A stretch of DNA of 64,000 nucleotides from Tubulanus polymorphus (lineage: Eukaryota > Nemertea > Palaeonemertea > Tubulaniformes > Tubulanidae), in NCBI RefSeq assembly GCF_964204645.1, contig NC_134031.1:6741001-6805000 (forward strand), read 5' to 3'. Shown here one piece after another: positions 39,006-49,508 of the stretch. The notes beneath the pieces were generated by a model. The model saw nothing but the letters and a program-made list of their open reading frames with translations, was not told the DNA's origin and did not search any database. The first letter of the stretch is position 1. Every line of letters begins with the position of its first letter. A program made the translations under genes and the position numbers.

Positions 39006-39586
39006 AATTCAATCGAAAACGCAGCGACATACGATTGCAAAATACAATCCATTTCGCTACTTATATCTCACATATGAACTATTGTTGCGTGTGCAAGAAA
39101 ATTTAACTGGTATCGAGTCCGACATATTAAATATAATGAGCCATCGATGTTAAGAAAACGGTTACAAACAGGACAAATGGCTTCGTATTTTTGTACTAAA
39201 TTCCATCGACTTTTTATCTCGAATTTTTATCTCATACATACGAATGTATCAACTGCAACCCATCAAACTCGCGCGAGCAGCTCCCGGTGGCACAATTTTG
39301 CGATACTCCGACAAAATGGGAAGGAAAAATACTGGGGTGAAATATAAACACGACCTTATTCACTACAATGAGCAGTTATTAAGTGTGCACTTCCCTTTAT
39401 GTTACATTATGAACTTGTCATATCGGTAATTAGAGGCCAAATTGTATTCAAGTTGATTGGGTAATTACTAGTATACGAATTTCCTCGCGCTTCAAGGCTA
39501 GTTCGACTTAAATTTTAGCATCGTTGTCTGTCCATAAATGACGGATGCTTTTGCGCACTATTGATCAGTCAATTTGAATTTCAAGA

Positions 39587-41474
39587 ATGATTAGTAGACG
39601 AAAATGCATGGTTTTAGTACTAGCGTTAGTGTCTTGTGCGCTTGTCTTGGTTCTGGTGGTGTCTTCAGTTTTGTCGGTAAGTAACGTACATATTCCCACT
39701 TTGAATATCTAAGAAACTGATAGATTTTTGGAAGTACAGGATCGAACATGATTAACATTAGGTTCGAACAGTTGTCCTTAATTCCACCAAGACCAAAACA
39801 TGATGAAATTTTTTGTATAAAAATTACATGATATAGCCATACGCCAACAAGGCAGAAAACCCGTTATCGCTGCATACAAAATAGCGATAATGTGTTTTCT
39901 GCCTAGTTGGCGTAAACACCTAGAATTAGTTGATTTACAAGGCAATTTACAGTTTTTTCGGTAAATAACGTACAATGTATTTTTTCACAGAAACAGTCAA
40001 GCAATCTCTGCTCTGCTGAGATGCCCAGCAAAATGTTTTTGGAAATAGCGAACAGACAAGTTGGGCAACCTGGAAAACTCGAACTACGCTTTAAGTGCGA
40101 TACAAACATATTCGGATTTTTGTCCAAGCAGTATGTGGAAGGAAATTCGACTTCGATTAGATCGTACCCACCGAATCACGAAGGTACAGGATACAACACT
40201 TAATAATATTCACCGAGCTCAATTCAACTGTATTGTTTTTGAGGCGGTGAAAGGTTCAACTGAAAAATTAATTTAATCGTATAAAACTTAATCTAAAAAT
40301 TATGCATTAGAATGAACCTAACATCGCCGTCGTGTTTTTCCGCTATATGACAAAAAAACAGTATGCTCGTCGTCTGTTCCATTAGTAAATCAATTAGGAA
40401 TAGTCTAATTTATATTCTAAATAGTTGAAAATCTTCATCAAGATTAACACTTTTACAGATGAAAACGGTGTATCGGGTTATATGGACCGTCGAAATGGAC
40501 AATGCGTCGTCGGGCTCAAAACACGATCTGTGAAGCCCGAAGATAGAAAAGCGGCAATGACATATGTTGTATCTATTGAACCGTACAAGAAATCTTGTTC
40601 CGGGATTCACTACGTGATCATTTATATTACGGGTAAATTAAAACCCGGAAACTATACGATCACTGTCCCAAATCTCATCAGCGATATTCCATTCGACATC
40701 AGCTCTCGCGCATCATTTAACGTCACTGCTGAAATGGCTTTTGAACCGGGTGATGATTTGCATACGGAAACAGCCGAAGGCGTTTCGTCCATTGATCCGA
40801 GTGACACTTTCGCGAGTACCGAAAAGGAATACGCGATCGGTAGCGATGAAATATCGTGTAACCGATATAACTGGTATACCCACCGTATAGGATCCTGTTT
40901 TGATAATTTGGTCGTGTCATCGAAGTTAAAGAAACCCGGTACGATAATAGTTAACTCACGAATCAATAATAATTTCACGGGTCCCGATCCGCTGATGATT
41001 TGTTTAACATTTAGAAATCCACAAAACAAAATAGCCGTCCCCGTTGGTATATTTGCAAGTCGTATAGCCTGTATGGAAACAAAAACTAATTTGCCTCACG
41101 GACATACGCCCAAGTCCAACGTCCTATACTGGGGCGAAGTATCATATACCAATCCCGGGCCACATATCAAATTTAAACCGGGCGATTTGATCAATATCGG
41201 ATGTGTATACACTGGAACAGAGACCCATCCTCCAAAAGTTGGACTGCAGCGCAAAAATGGCGCGTTAACCGAAATACCGTTGTATTTATCGTACGAAGGT
41301 GTCGGTTTTCAGTACGCTTTAGGATTCTGGGATACGAAATCGATCACGCTCGGGGACCGTCTCGTCTGCTCGAATGATCAAACGCATATGAACGCGTCGG
41401 CGGAAGTCGTGATTACAAGGCAAAATGAATATATTCTTCTAATCGATGATTACAGGCCGATGGTGCCGGGTTAG
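39587..41474 (+). CDS. Type II membrane protein, cluster copy C, 432 aa
   Basis: Exons 39587-39676, 39991-40183 and 40459-41474 join in phase to 1299 nt, the same exon lengths as copy B (90, 193, 1016). Exon 1 gives MISRRKCMVLVLALV and an anchor. Exon 2 gives KLELRFKCDTNIFGFLSK. Exon 3 gives the ectodomain with CNRYNWYTHRIGSCFDNL and the Ig-like end GDRLVCSNDQ. Equal exon sizes and high identity to B argue for recent tandem duplication with both copies kept in frame. Introns are compact and lack the repeats found in B. Role unknown. Confidence 0.85.
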
Positions 41475-42690
41475 ATTGTCTCAACTTCCGAAAAACTATT
41501 TATTTCAAGTGTTTCCGTTATTGTCAATATTTGCAGTAAATTCCACAGCTAAATGCCATAGCTTACTTGTTGAAAGTGGTGGATGGACTAGGCCACTAAC
41601 CCTACATAAAGACCGTCGCTGTACTCCGTGTCAGACTAACTCCAAATTGGGGATGAATCTCGCATGCTCTACTGTGCTGTACGCGATTAAATCTTTCTGC
41701 TCCCCACATAGAATATTTCAGAAAATTCTAGTACTAACTAGTCCACAAAAGATCAGGGAAATATGTCATTAGGATGTTTAGCTAAAGGAAGTGTTTTTTT
41801 TTTGTTGAGTAACGACGAACTTAATATTTATGTATTTTAGCCGTATGCCAGATTACGTATTAACATTACTCTTAACGTTATGAAAGTAGTTTGTGATTTT
41901 TTCAATGAATAAAAATCAAATATCGCGATATTCTAGACGATTATATGCATTGAGTCGCAAAATTAAGCAATCCAGGAATATTGAGAATTGCGATTGATTC
42001 TTTGGTAACGTACATCAAAAAGCGAAGTATTTACAAACTTACCAAAATATACATTGTGTAAAAAAGGTTAAATATCTAACATTCATACGATTAAAAATAA
42101 GACTGATTCTTTGGTGACATAAAAAACAAACCTTTTCGCAAGTTATATGTCGCATATGAACTTTTTTCATGGGAACAAGACTCAGTGCGAGAGAAATTGC
42201 AAATTTACGGTTACCAACTGGTATCGAGCCGGGCACGTTGAATATCATGAGCCACCGAGGTATAGAAACAGTTACCATCAGGCTTCGTGTTTTCTTTTTT
42301 ACTAAATTCCATCGCCTTTTATCTCCAATTTTACCTTAAAAACGTGAATGTATCAATTGCACCCGGTGGCACACGTTTACAATATTTCGACAAATAGAAA
42401 GCTAAAATACTGGGGCAAAATATAACCCAAAAATTGTATATTCGACCTTTCACTACAATGAGAAGTTATCAATCTGTCTATTGCATTATGAAATGAACTT
42501 CCATTCTTATTACATACCGGATTCATATCGGTAATTAGAGGCTAAATTATATTCTACCAGATTGAATAATTACAAATGCATTTACCGGTATATGAAGTAC
42601 CTCGCGTTTTGGGTTATTCGACCTTTATTTCAACATGGTCCTCTACCAATTAATGACGGATGATTATGCGCAATATTGATCAGTCAATTT
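41475..42690. other. 3' flank of copy C and duplicated upstream flank of the broken copy D
   Basis: 41583-41800 is repeated in diverged form at about 47235-47450. 42150-42690 repeats the sequence found before copy C (39030-39585), including 'gatcagtcaattt' just before the start region. These flanks show that whole gene units were duplicated. Confidence 0.6.
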
Positions 42691-42919
42691 ATAATATAAT
42701 AATAATATAATAAGTTTATTTCTTCACTAAAGAGATACAATACAGAAATACAGTCATCACTATTACATAAAAGAAAAGTTACAGAAAGTACTTCTACACT
42801 GTAAAGCGTAGTAAAGAAAAAGGACAAAAAGGGACCCCAAAGGGGGGTTTTTTAATGAAAAAAGCCTAATGCCCTGGCGGAATGGATGGACATGATGTTA
42901 AACACAAGTATGATAAGTA

Positions 42920-45840
42920 TTAATACAATCCTATTATATGTCTTTTCAAATTCCGCTTGAATATATCGATGTTGGATGCTTGCTGAAGTTCAGTTGGAAG
43001 AGAATTCCAGACTCTAATACAATTAATGTTAGGAGAAAACATCCTGATATTGGTTCTGTAATAAGGTAAACGAAATTGATTAGAGTTACGGGTGTTGTGG
43101 GAATGAAGATCAGAAATACGAATTAAACTATTGGACAATTTGACAGGCAGCAACACATGGACAGATTTATACATCAGTACAGAATTTTGGAACACATTGA
43201 TGTCTTGAAGTTTGAGTTGATACGACTTTTTGAACAGTGGAGTAGTGTGTTCTAGAAAATTTACCCCACTAGCAATGCGAATAGCGCGTTTTTGAAGCAA
43301 AATAAGGGGTCGTAACCTAGTTACATAATTAGATGCCCAGACGATATTACAGTACTGTAGATACGGAAGGATGAAACCGTTGAATAACTTGATGAGCGCG
43401 GATCTAGGAAAAATACGTCGTGCTTTTCTTAATACACCAATATTTCTGCTAACAATAGAGCACAGCTTGTTTATGTGGGAGTTCCATGTTAGGCTGTCGT
43501 CAATTATTACACCAAGGAATTTTGTTTCTCTGTTTCTAGTTATTGAAACATTACCCATTACAAGGTCGATATCATCAAGAATATTGATTTTTTTATGGAA
43601 AAGCATATAATTCGTTTTCAACAGATTAGCAGATAGCCTATTGGAGTTTAGCCAGTTAAACAGTTTAGTGAGCTCAACATTAGTATTTGATTGCAGTATA
43701 TTCAGATCGGAATGAGAGTTAATGGCAGTCGTATCGTCAGCAAATAGTAAAAAGTTTAAATTACAAGAATAAACGATGTCATTAACAAACAAAATGAATA
43801 GCAAGGGCCCTAAGATGGAACCCTGAGGTACCCCTATAGGAATGGGACTGACATCAGATAAATAGTTCTTGAACGACACTTGCTGTAAGCGGTTAGTGAG
43901 GTAGGATTTGAACCATGAATGAGCAACCCCTCGAATTCCGTAACTATACAACTTGTCTAATAATATAGAATGATCAATAGTGTCAAATGCTTTTTTTAAA
44001 TCAAGCATGATACTAACAGTAAATTTTCCATTATCTAGATTCTCAGTGATGTAATTAGTAAATGCGATTAAAGCATGTGACGTGGAGAGACCTTTTCGAA
44101 AACCGAATTGGTTACATCAATAAAAGAAGATAACCTGTTGCTAACAGCTTTTTCAAAAAGTTTTGAAAATGCTGGTAAAAGTGAAATGGGGCGGTAATTA
44201 GACACATTATTTATAACACCGGATTTATAAACAGGGACTACCCTAGCCATTTTGATACCCGATGGGACAATACCAGTAACAAATGAATTGTTAATTACAT
44301 GCATTAACGGTTTGCAAATATGCTCGATAGACTGTTTAAAAATAAACATAGGGATTTCATCCCATCCAGATGAAGTTTTGCCTATAAACTGTGAAACAAT
44401 GTCATGAATTTCTATTTCAGTAACCGGAAACATAAAGAAATTATCAGATATGTTAGTTACATGTGATTCCCTATTGGGTTCTGGTTGCGGTATATCGCTA
44501 GCAATAGAGGAGCCTATAGTACTAAAATAATCATTAAATAGATTAGCAATAGCTTTACAATTATTTATAACAGTACCAGAGGAGTCTAATAAGGCAGATG
44601 GTAATTTTGGAGGGCCCTTCAAGGCTAAGGTCTTTTTAATGACGTTCCATGTATCCTTTACCTTGGATTTAGAAAAATCAATGCAAGAAGCGTAATACGA
44701 ACGCTCTGCGAATCTGAGTAAGTGTTTAAGCTTATTATTATATATAGTATACTCAGATTTATCGTCAGAGTTACGAGATTTCAAATACTTTTTATAGAGG
44801 GAATTCTTACGTTTAATCGATATAAGAAGCCCTGGAGTTAGCCACTTATGGTTATTTTCCTTATTTCGAGCCGAGGGTTGTTCACACAATTTGAGGGGAA
44901 AGAAATGATCGAATAATTCTTTGTACATAGATAAAAACACGGTATATGAAGACTCAGGATTAGGGTCACCAAGCACTGGATCCCAGTCAGTTTTTGAAAG
45001 CGCATCACAAAATAATAAAATAGATTTTTTAGGATAATGGCGCCTGAAAAAAGAGTCTCTAGTGGGTTGACAGGTAGTAATATCAGAAAATACGAAAACA
45101 GGCAAATGATCTGAAATGTCAAAGGTGAGTAAACCCGGTACATGTTTACTCAATGGTATGTCATTTGTGAAAATATTATCTATGACTGACTGAGAGTTTT
45201 TAGTTATTCGAGTGGGTTTATCATTTAGCGGTAGAAATGATAAGGAGCACATAGAATCAAAGAAATGTTGTACTCGGGAGTCTTCGTTATAGTCAAGGAG
45301 GTTTATATTGAAGTCACCCAGTATATAAAATTTACGATTACTAATCAAAGGCCAGGATTCAAGTTTATCAATAAATGATTGGTTAAAAGAGTTGATATCA
45401 GGACCCGTCCTGTATACAACGCCTACAACTACATTCTTAATTTCAATGAATAAAGATTCATATACATTATTACAAACACATAAATCTGTAAGGATTTTAT
45501 ATTGAATGTTATTCTTTATATACAAACAGACACCACCACCATTGCTAAATGATCGGCTTTGAAATTCACAGTTATATCCGTCAAGGTGATATAGCGCATT
45601 ATTGTTGTCATTTAACTTAGTCCACGTTTCAGTCACTGCTATAATATCGAATACATGACTTATAGATTTTAAGTTACTTTTTAATTGACTAAAGTTTTTA
45701 TTAAGACTGCGAGAGTTAATATGAATTAAACTAAACTTTCGATTAATAGGGAGGAACTTTTCGTTGAAGTCAGCAGAGCAAAAGTACTGACTAGAAGAAC
45801 AAGAAAATTCGGTATCTTCAGAAGTATCAAGTGCTATTTT
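42920..45840 (-). pseudogene. Retrotransposon ORF2: endonuclease + reverse transcriptase, one frameshift
   Basis: The N-terminal part (to about 44068) shows the AP-type endonuclease: IHINSRSLNKNF and AVTETWT near the start, LGDFNINLL, and FDISDHLPVF with the catalytic His. The RT begins with PVYKSGVINNVSNYRPISLL. The second part (44008-42920) continues with MLDLKKAFDTIDHSILL, GVPQGSILGPLLF and the catalytic LLFADD. The two parts are in different frames; a one-base indel lies near 44100-44120, so this copy cannot make a full ORF2 protein. The gene belongs to the CR1/L2/Jockey-like group; the exact clade was not determined. Confidence 0.88.
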
Positions 45841-45845
45841 TTTTT

Positions 45846-46641
45846 TTATTTAATACTGGCTTTTTTTACAGACTGGCTTACGCTGGGCGAGGGCGTAGAC
45901 CTGTCACTACGATTTCGTTTTTTGCCTGATTTCGCAGGAGTCACAAACGTGTCACCATCATCCTCTCTGGTGATTGATGATAAAAAGTTATCAAGAAGGG
46001 CGTTTTTTCCGCTACGACAAATATGGATACCCGAACTATCCGACATCGCGTAATACTGCTCGAGTACGGTGCCCTGTGGCTTGAAGACGCGGTTATTATC
46101 AATGAATGGTATTCCTTGTTGTTCGCATAGTCGCATAGTGTACGAATTTACAGAGTTAATTACTTCGTTAATTTCATTTGATTTACTGCTATTTCCTCTC
46201 TTTGGGAGTATCGACGACACATGAATTTTAGCGTTTCGGAAGCGTTCCATTGTTTTAGCGATCGAGGTTGAGGTATTGACCTTCACCGAGTCGGGATCCT
46301 TTTTGTGCCTGTTTACATCGCACGTACCCAAATGGATAATTACGGTATCGATCTTGTCAGGGTCTAGGACTGGTTCGCATAGCGATATCAGGTGTTTCTC
46401 AAAGTTTTCAAAACCTCCACCAGGTGCACAGACGACATGGAAATCCTCACCAAACTGGATGTCTCTGATATTGGAGTCTCCGATTACTATTTTAGTTTTT
46501 TCTACATTTTCTATAGCAGGTTGCCTTTCAGTTTCAGTCATGTTGTCAGGTAACAAAATATTCGGATTTTCCGGGGGATTATGATCTGAACTATCGATCA
46601 GCACGGGGCAGTCGCGCTTGATGTGCTCGACTGAACCGCAG
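45846..46641 (-). CDS. Retrotransposon ORF1, esterase-type, N-terminally truncated
   Basis: The frame runs to the element's 5' boundary. It starts inside a CCHC knuckle (C-x4-H-x4-C), then has IVIGDSNIRDI, the GDSL/SGNH block I serine, VIIHLGTCDVNR and SSGIHICRSGK near the end, as in the esterase ORF1 proteins of CR1-type elements. It ends in a basic, Ser-rich tail. The first zinc knuckles and any coiled coil are missing because of the 5' truncation. Confidence 0.75.
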
Positions 46642-47110
46642 GATGATTAGTCAACGGGATGATTAGTCAACGAAAAGGGTATTCGATGCGAAAGAAAAGA
46701 CTGATAAATATTAGATTCGAACAGTTGCTTTTAATTCCACCAGGGTTTCAAAACATGATGGAATTGGCTTTATAAGAATAATATAATAAATATAGCTGTA
46801 AAGCAGCGATAACGGGTTTCTGCCCTGTTGATGTAAATGCCTTAAATCCGTTAATGAAATATGGCTAATTATGCATTAGTTTTGTTGGTAAGTACGTAAC
46901 ATACGATGTACTATTTTCACAGAAACAATCAAGCAATCTCTGCTCTGCTGAGATGCCCAGCAAAATGTTTTTGGAAATGGCGATCAGACAAGTTGGGCAA
47001 CCTGGAAAACTCGAACTACGCTATAGGTGCGATACAAACGTATTCGGATTTTTGTCGATGTGGCATTAAGATGGAAATTCGATCGAATCTTACCCACCAA
47101 CTCACGAAGG
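46642..47110 (+). pseudogene. Broken fourth membrane-protein gene (copy D)
   Basis: A duplicated start-region remnant ('gatgattagtcaacg' twice at 46642-46673) joins directly to intron-1-like sequence, so most of exon 1 is deleted. Exon 2 (about 46921-47108) is close to that of copy C but carries a deletion and an in-frame stop (catTAA near 47066). Exon 3 is absent; the 3' flank resumes by 47235. The retrotransposon abuts its 5' side. The gene is dead. Confidence 0.85.
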
Positions 47111-48080
47111 TAATCTAGTTAAGGATACAAAGGTTATAATATTAACTGAGCTCAATTCAACTATGTCATCTTAATTTTTCCCTTCGTTCTCCCATTTTTT
47201 TTTTGGAAAAAATTCACACACCAAGTAATCGAACAACTATTATTCCCACGCGAAGACTGTCGCCGCACTCTGTCAGAATAACCCCGAATTGAGGATGAAT
47301 CTCGCAGGCTCCACTGTGCCGTACGCGATAAAGAAGCGATATAAATCCCTCCATTAAAATTCACAGATCTGTCGAGTACTAGCTTCCGCAAGAACGATTG
47401 AATATCTCATCAGGATACTTAGCGAAATAAAACGGCTTTTTATTTACGAGTGGCGAAGAATTTCACATTTTTGTACTATTTAGCCCATCCGTCATATTAT
47501 CATACTTGATAGTAGATTGATTGTATTTTATGGATTTCATACAAGTTATTGTTATATTTTGATAATAAAGATTGAATATACATATACATTCTATAGTAAG
47601 TGATTTTCGACGTTTTATAACTCGGAAAAACTACTTTTCACAGTTAAGACTGATTCTATTTATTCCGAGTTTGCAAACCAATAAAAAGCTAGTTATCTCA
47701 GTTAAAAAGGATCGATCCCGAAGGACGCATCTGTAATATGCATTGTGTCACACAATAAAGCGATCCGTGAATGTAAAATGTGGAGAATTAAGATTGATTC
47801 TTTCATAACGTATACCAAGAAACGAAGTATACATAACCCTTTTTCCGATTTATATTTCACACAATACAAAAATAAATTTCTTTTATATCGGTTCTATTAT
47901 TATAGGAAATCAGTGTGTTTACGCGAATCGTTGTAAAGGCTTTGTTCAAACGGAATTCGTAATGTCAATTAGTGCTGTAAAAATTCTAGAATTGATATAG
48001 ATGTTTATACATAAATAATTGACACTTCTGAAAACTGAAATCATTTAACAACAGCGAGCCACTAAGTCACGTGTTATAGA
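47111..48080. other. Duplicated 3' flank of copy D and GPCR upstream region
   Basis: 47235-47450 matches the flank after copy C. 47735-47990 is related to 42030-42260. No exon seen. The end probably contains the GPCR 5' UTR. Confidence 0.5.
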
Positions 48081-48968
48081 ATGAATTCAGCGTCCAGAAT
48101 TGGAAGGCCTTATTTCTCTTCAATTAGCATGAAGGGAATGGACCAAATGCCATCGAGGTTCCGGACGTTCTTCATAGCAGCTACGTTGATAATTTTCGCA
48201 TTTGGATTCTTTGGTAACGTATCGAGTTGCGTCGTAACTACGAGCAAGCGTTTCGTGTCTTTATCGTTCGCTAACTACCTGACAGCGTTGGCGATATTCG
48301 ACATGTGGTGTTTGACGGCCAGGACCTGGTTGCCCGTGATACGTTTACTTTCTAAATCATTCAAAATGTTACAAATAAAACTGTCGGATGTCGGTTGTTT
48401 GCATGAATCGACGTTTTTGATATTTAGTCGCATGAGTTCGTTATTGATCACGATCGTAGCTGTTGAGCGGTTGATGGTGGTCATGTTTCCGTTCACAGCT
48501 CGATTTATATGTAAACCGAAGTTCGCACGATTAGTAATGTCGATAGCGTTCGTTTTAGCTTTTGCATCTTCTATTCCACAAGGAATGTTATTTCTACGAT
48601 ATTCAACAGAAAACAGCTGTCATTATTCTAGCGTAGAACACCAACGTTACATTTTCAACGCTGTGATTCCGAGCCAGTTTTATTTGTTACTTACTTTGGT
48701 TTCCGTTTCGAATATTCTCATCATAGCTAAGCTTTATCGACAAAAAGATTTCGGTTCCGGCAGATCTAAAGCGGCCAAAAACAGACAAACGAATATCATG
48801 TTAGTTACCGTCACAGTAGTTTCCATTGTTACGACACTTCCGTCTACATTTACCGTAATGATAAAACTTCCGGTTGCCTTGAACTATAAATCAATAGCAA
48901 TTTCGTGGCTATTTTTGAATTTTAACTACAGCATAAACTTTTACATTTACATTATGCTTGGGAAATAG
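48081..48968 (+). CDS. Class A GPCR ending just after TM7
   Basis: A 295-codon intronless frame, paralogous to the GPCR at 13292-14353: shared start MNS, FGFFGNVSSC in TM1, FPFTARFICKPKFAR after TM3, NIMLVTVTVV in TM6 and NFYIYIMLGK in TM7. The ionic-lock motif reads VERLMVV and NPxxY is degenerate, as in the paralogue. A TAG stop follows GK at the base of TM7; the next bases in the same frame continue as a Phe/Arg-rich helix-8-like stretch, so the C-terminus appears cut by a point change. It may be a recent pseudogene or a tail-less receptor. Ligand unknown. Confidence 0.85.
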   Translation: MNSASRIGRPYFSSISMKGMDQMPSRFRTFFIAATLIIFAFGFFGNVSSCVVTTSKRFVSLSFANYLTALAIFDMWCLTARTWLPVIRLLSKSFKMLQIKLSDVGCLHESTFLIFSRMSSLLITIVAVERLMVVMFPFTARFICKPKFARLVMSIAFVLAFASSIPQGMLFLRYSTENSCHYSSVEHQRYIFNAVIPSQFYLLLTLVSVSNILIIAKLYRQKDFGSGRSKAAKNRQTNIMLVTVTVVSIVTTLPSTFTVMIKLPVALNYKSIAISWLFLNFNYSINFYIYIMLGK

Positions 48969-49219
48969 TTTCGAACGACATTTTTTCATTTTTTCAAAAC
49001 TTCATGATTCACAAGACGTTCACATCCAAAACCGATGTGTTACGGTACGAAATTGCACAGGGTAACCATTCTGAATATTGTTTTCACTCGCAAATTAGAA
49101 TGGACCGGGAAAATCCCCGAGTGGACAATAAATATCTAAGGATATAACAGTCTAACAGCTAAATCAACTGCACCAATATGCTGCCAGATTGAGTTGTGCT
49201 CAATAGCAAATAATGTAGC
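48969..49219. other. Host flank left of the viral element
   Basis: Former GPCR tail and 3' region, with base composition still like the host. No other feature seen. Confidence 0.4.
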
Positions 49220-49426
49220 AGTAATAGGGGTTTAGTTGTTTCATACCAAAGGTCGAAAGGTCGAGCCCGAGAAATTTTCCAAAATGTTAAAATAACAACA
49301 ATTTCTACTTGAATTAGTCGCGTACACTCCTAATTCAAGTAGAAATTATTATTATTTTAACATTTGGAAAATTTATCAACCTCAACCTTTCAACCTTTGA
49401 TATGAAACAACTAAACCCCTATTACT
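49220..49426. repeat. Near-palindrome at the left end of the viral element
   Basis: Left arm 49220-49317 (begins AGTAATAGGGGTTTAGTTGT), spacer 49318-49329, right arm 49330-49426 (ends in the complement, CTAAACCCCTATTACT). The arms are about 90% identical. Composition shifts to AT-rich right after it. It could be the terminal repeat of the element folded on itself, or a foldback insertion at its edge. Confidence 0.75.
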
Positions 49427-49483
49427 CTTAAAATATTCATATATATATGAATAAAATATAAATCATTGAACTTCTAAAATCAA

Positions 49484-49508
49484 TTTTAATAAAAAATATA
49501 GTATTAAA
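49484..49508 (+). promoter_or_regulatory. Class 1 (AATAAAAA) start motif, polymerase gene
   Basis: AATAAAAAATATAGTATTAA lies directly before the ATG. The same arrangement (AATAAAAA about 20 bp before ATG, with a TATA/TATTAA-like middle) precedes 53569 and 60396. Confidence 0.5.

Larger units (their letters stand above)
42691..46641 (-). mobile_element. CR1/L2-like non-LTR retrotransposon, 5'-truncated and frameshifted
   Basis: Minus-strand element of about 3.95 kb. ORF1 has a zinc knuckle end and an esterase-like domain; ORF2 has an AP endonuclease and a reverse transcriptase with FADD. The 3' tail is an ATT/ATA-rich repeat (42691-42712). The 5' end stops inside the ORF1 zinc knuckle at about 46641, so the copy is 5'-truncated. 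It landed between 'gatcagtcaattt' and 'gatgattagtca', the start-codon region of membrane-protein copy D. Confidence 0.88.

Noticed and set aside
49000-49500. Assembly chimera or viral contamination joined to host DNA
   Set aside because: Cannot be excluded without reads, but an AG-starting terminal repeat at the border and an integrase gene favour true integration.
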